Made by a program: the position numbers and the translations under genes. The notes below the pieces were generated by a model that ran no database searches, was not told the DNA's origin, and saw nothing but the letters and a program-made list of their open reading frames with translations. From Epilithonimonas mollis (lineage in GTDB: Bacteria > Bacteroidota > Bacteroidia > Flavobacteriales > Weeksellaceae): 64,000 nucleotides of DNA. The stretch's first letter is position 1, and each line of letters opens with the position of its first letter. The stretch is taken from the NCBI RefSeq assembly GCF_900142325.1, contig NZ_FRAM01000001.1, forward strand, positions 558,001 through 622,000, in the 5' to 3' direction. This document shows, one piece after another, positions 61,766 through 64,000 of this stretch.

Positions 61766-62722
61766 TTATTTAACCAAAAGAATACTGGCGATCTGATTTG
61801 CCAATTCTGTGCCGATTCTGTCCTGAGCTTCTTCGGTTGCTGCACCAGTATGCGGCGTCAAAGATATTTTTGGATGGTTCAGTATTCTTTCAGAAGGTGT
61901 CGGTTCATTGTCAAAAACATCAAGACCGGCAAAAGCCAATTTTCCGCTGTCAAGCGCTTCTATCAATGCATTCTCATCAATCACGCCTCCTCTGGCACAA
62001 TTGACGATCGCTGCTCCGGTTTTCATGTTTTCCAACTCCGCTTTCCCAATGATCGGTCCATCCTGAGCCGGAACGTGAAGCGTGATAAAATCAGCATGCT
62101 GAATCAGCTGTTCAAGCGGTTCCGTTTCGATTTCTACATTGATATACTGACTGTTATAAAAATCAACCCGCACACTAGCCTTTCCGATTCTCGTGTCAGA
62201 AGCAATCACTTTCATCCCAAGTCCAAGTGCAATTCTTGCAACCTCCTGCCCGATTCTTCCGATGCCCACGATACCGATGGTTTTCCCTCTAAGTTCTATT
62301 CCGGCTTCGTATCTTTTTTTCAGTTTTGCAAACTCGGTGTTGCCTTTAACAGGCATTTCCCGGTTAGAATCCTGAAGGAATCTACAGCCGGAGAAAAGGT
62401 GCGCAAAAACCAGTTCCGCCACTGATTCCGAAGATGCTGCAGGCGTATTGATAACATGTTTGCCTTTTTCTCTTGCATACGCTACCTCAATATTATCCAT
62501 CCCAACGCCGCCGCGTCCTATGATTTCCATACTCGGGCATTGGTCAATCATTTCCCTGGTCACTTTCGTTGCGCTTCTCACCAGCAATACCGTCACCTGA
62601 TTTTCGTTGATATAAGTGATCAGATTTTCCTGAGGCACTTTATCCGTAATCACCTCAAATCCGTTTTGTAATAGAGCATTAATTCCGGACTTTGTCAGGC
62701 CGTCATTTGCAAGTACTTTCAT
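61766..62722 (-). CDS. serA: D-3-phosphoglycerate dehydrogenase
   Basis: A 318-residue NAD-dependent dehydrogenase that oxidises 3-phosphoglycerate to start serine synthesis. GKTIGIVGIGRIGQEVARIA is the NAD fold; NCARGGVIDENALIEAL, LDVFDNEPTP and LTPHTGAATEEAQ provide the catalytic Arg/Glu/His. No C-terminal ACT domain is present, so feedback inhibition by serine is unlikely. The terminator follows on the minus strand. It lies between repeat elements of both classes. Confidence 0.93.
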   Translation of the reverse strand: MKVLANDGLTKSGINALLQNGFEVITDKVPQENLITYINENQVTVLLVRSATKVTREMIDQCPSMEIIGRGGVGMDNIEVAYAREKGKHVINTPAASSESVAELVFAHLFSGCRFLQDSNREMPVKGNTEFAKLKKRYEAGIELRGKTIGIVGIGRIGQEVARIALGLGMKVIASDTRIGKASVRVDFYNSQYINVEIETEPLEQLIQHADFITLHVPAQDGPIIGKAELENMKTGAAIVNCARGGVIDENALIEALDSGKLAFAGLDVFDNEPTPSERILNHPKISLTPHTGAATEEAQDRIGTELANQIASILLVK

Positions 62723-62820
62723 TATATATTATATTTTTTTGAAGAACAGAATCTGTTCATTAATTAATTGGTTTAAGAGCTGTTTGACTATCGTGGAACA
62801 GTCTTTTTTATTATTAGTCT

Positions 62821-62932
62821 GGAGCTGTTTCCCGCTATCCGCTATATCTTTTTTGTTTTTAGAATATTTGTATTTCTCAAAGAAAGTGAGGCATAAAAAA
62901 CAAAAAAAGAAGCCGCTTCTATCGGGGCTATA
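62821..62932 (-). repeat. dispersed intergenic repeat, class A copy 2 (inverted)
   Basis: Read on the minus strand: TATAGCCCCGATAGAAGCGG, a long A/T-rich centre, and GATATAGCGGATAGCGGGA. The outer parts match copy 1 (7181-7261) with a single difference in the left core. A reading frame of 72 residues across it is an artefact of the repeat. Confidence 0.7.
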
Positions 62933-62997
62933 GGTTTTATCATCCAATCAAAAATTCCCGAAAATAGAAACTTCGGGAATTGAATTTTTAAAATATT

Positions 62998-63399
62998 TCA
63001 ATCACGGAAAACCTCTATGGTTACTTGTTTTTCAACCATATCCGTGAATTTACCTTTGTATCTTGTTGCTTTTACAAGATGGTTGTCTATCCAGTGGTAG
63101 TTTCCGCCCCTCGGTTTACCAAGCAAAACGCTGTGATACTTGAAACCGTGTTTGTTCAGCCAGGTTTCTGTGATTTCTCGTAAATCTTCTGTTCTGGAAG
63201 TGAAGAAACAAATCTGGTGACCTTCATCATACCATTTATTGATTGTCGCCAAAGCGTCCGGAAATGGCTCACAAGTTACCATTCTTTCCGGTTCTTCATT
63301 AGGAACATCTTCTGTAATCGTTCCATCGATATCGATCAGATAATTCTTGATATCACCTTTCAGCATTGGGCTCAGATGTTCTATATATTCTAATTCCAT
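62998..63399 (-). CDS. HAD-like phosphatase
   Basis: A 133-residue single-domain HAD protein: NYLIDIDGTITEDVPNEEPERMV carries the nucleophile Asp, CFFTSRTEDLREITETWL is motif II, and LGKPRGGNYHWIDNHLVKAT is motif III/IV. It lacks a cap domain. Such small proteins are named phosphoheptose isomerase in some genomes, but the fold is that of a phosphatase of unknown substrate. Confidence 0.82.
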   Translation of the reverse strand: MELEYIEHLSPMLKGDIKNYLIDIDGTITEDVPNEEPERMVTCEPFPDALATINKWYDEGHQICFFTSRTEDLREITETWLNKHGFKYHSVLLGKPRGGNYHWIDNHLVKATRYKGKFTDMVEKQVTIEVFRD

Positions 63400-63559
63400 C
63401 AGGTTAAATTTAAGTTGGCAAAATTACACTTTTATCCTGACCGTAGCAAATCATTATTAAGAGCTTAATAAAATCTTAATTTTAAAGAATATTTTTCAGA
63501 ATTTTATTCTTTTAGATTTATCTAAATAATCTTTCAAATTGATATTTTTAATCCTGATC

Positions 63560-63595
63560 AAAAAAAACAGAGACTTCTTTGCAAAAGTCTCTGTT
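63560..63595 (-). terminator. terminator of the partial C1q-like gene
   Basis: On the minus strand an 11-bp stem (AACAGAGACTT with AAGTCTCTGTT) is followed by eight T residues. Confidence 0.88.
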
Positions 63596-63651
63596 AGTAT
63601 TAATTATTGCAGAAAACAAAAAAACCTGTTTTCTCTGAGTTTTTTATTCAA

Positions 63652-64000
63652 CTAGTTCAGTTTTGTAACAACCATTCTTGAAGAACCATCTGTTGTAAGC
63701 GTATTATTAGAATTATTACTTACTCCCTCAGCAGTTATGACATCTCCCGCAGCACCTTGTACTACCATAGAAATGGAACATCTTGTGGTTGGCGATGGAA
63801 CAAGGCTATTTAACGGTCCACTTCCATATGCAACAGCAACTCCATTTTGTTTGATTGCACCAAATAAAACTGCGGTGTTAACAACTCCAGCCATACTAAC
63901 ATTAATTAAAAACACACCTGCCGACGGTAAAATATAGGTAAATACGCTTGATGGTGTATTAGTAATTGTAACTGAAGAAGTTATGGATTGCGTAGAAACA
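63652..64000 (-). CDS. C1q-like surface protein, C-terminal part (runs off the edge)
   Basis: The frame is open to the right edge, so at least 115 residues are visible. It ends with a C1q/TNF-like jelly roll: YILPSAGVFLINVSMAGVV, FGAIKQNGVAVAYGSGPLN, CSISMVVQGAAGDVITAEGVS and a final SSRMVVTKLN. Bacteroidetes secreted fiber-like proteins often end with this domain. The N-terminus lies outside the window. Downstream is a strong terminator. Confidence 0.75.
   Translation of the reverse strand, partial: VSTQSITSSVTITNTPSSVFTYILPSAGVFLINVSMAGVVNTAVLFGAIKQNGVAVAYGSGPLNSLVPSPTTRCSISMVVQGAAGDVITAEGVSNNSNNTLTTDGSSRMVVTKLN

Noticed and set aside
62729-62947. 72-residue minus-strand reading frame
   Set aside because: It lies across the class A repeat, has no initiation signal and is low-complexity.

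Overview
The window looks like a chromosomal segment of a Flavobacteriales bacterium, most likely Chryseobacterium or a close Weeksellaceae relative. The evidence is low GC, T9SS-type C-terminal sorting domains, -7 promoter boxes of the form TAnnTTTG, almost no Shine-Dalgarno sequences, and a gene set typical of that group. No CRISPR array, rRNA operon, prophage or intact insertion sequence was seen. There is one tRNA gene, tRNA-Ser(GGA), at 60389-60475.

Layout. 0.1-9 kb: PEP carboxylase, an HRDC protein, a short SSB, a zinc-ribbon/MBL hydrolase pair, a HAD phosphatase, a secreted beta-propeller and an APC permease. 9.1-12.7 kb: a TPR/HisKA_2 histidine kinase interrupted by a one-base frameshift, a LytTR response regulator, and a T9SS-secreted protein. 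12.7-17.6 kb: PnuC, three small genes (one Imm32-like, one DUF4268), a nitronate monooxygenase-like enzyme and a T9SS beta-helix protein. 17.6-21.5 kb: a visibly more GC-rich accessory stretch with a HipA-like kinase/DUF3037 pair, a truncated HU-like gene, cupin, GNAT, SnoaL-like and Ada genes. 21.6-27.5 kb: an ABC-type pair, a methyltransferase, DinB and a Crp/Fnr protein. 27.9-30.4 kb: YceI, outer-membrane barrel, YceI. 30.6-36.5 kb: an S74 surface protein with three tandem membrane-anchored HTH regulators. 36.7-40 kb: MutS2 and AroB. 41-44.7 kb: an OmpR-type two-component system followed by its probable target operon. 44.8-63.4 kb: mostly core genes (trxB, holA, a lipoprotein phosphoesterase-barrel fusion, HD-PycTM protein, gapN-like, lptF/G, cinA, a Crp/Fnr protein, S41 peptidase, asparaginase, serA). 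A C1q-like surface protein runs off the right edge.

The best candidate for something undescribed is regulatory. Two promoters flanking the LytTR regulator gene share the same layout: two copies of TTCTATCCC-like repeats exactly 20 bp apart, followed 29 nt later by the -7 box. One drives the kinase/regulator operon and the other the T9SS-secreted protein. This suggests a self-regulating two-component circuit controlling a surface protein. A second case is an 11-bp phased ATTYTAATYTS array in front of the gene pair that follows the OmpR-type system. Both rest on direct reading of the sequence plus family knowledge, and neither has been tested.
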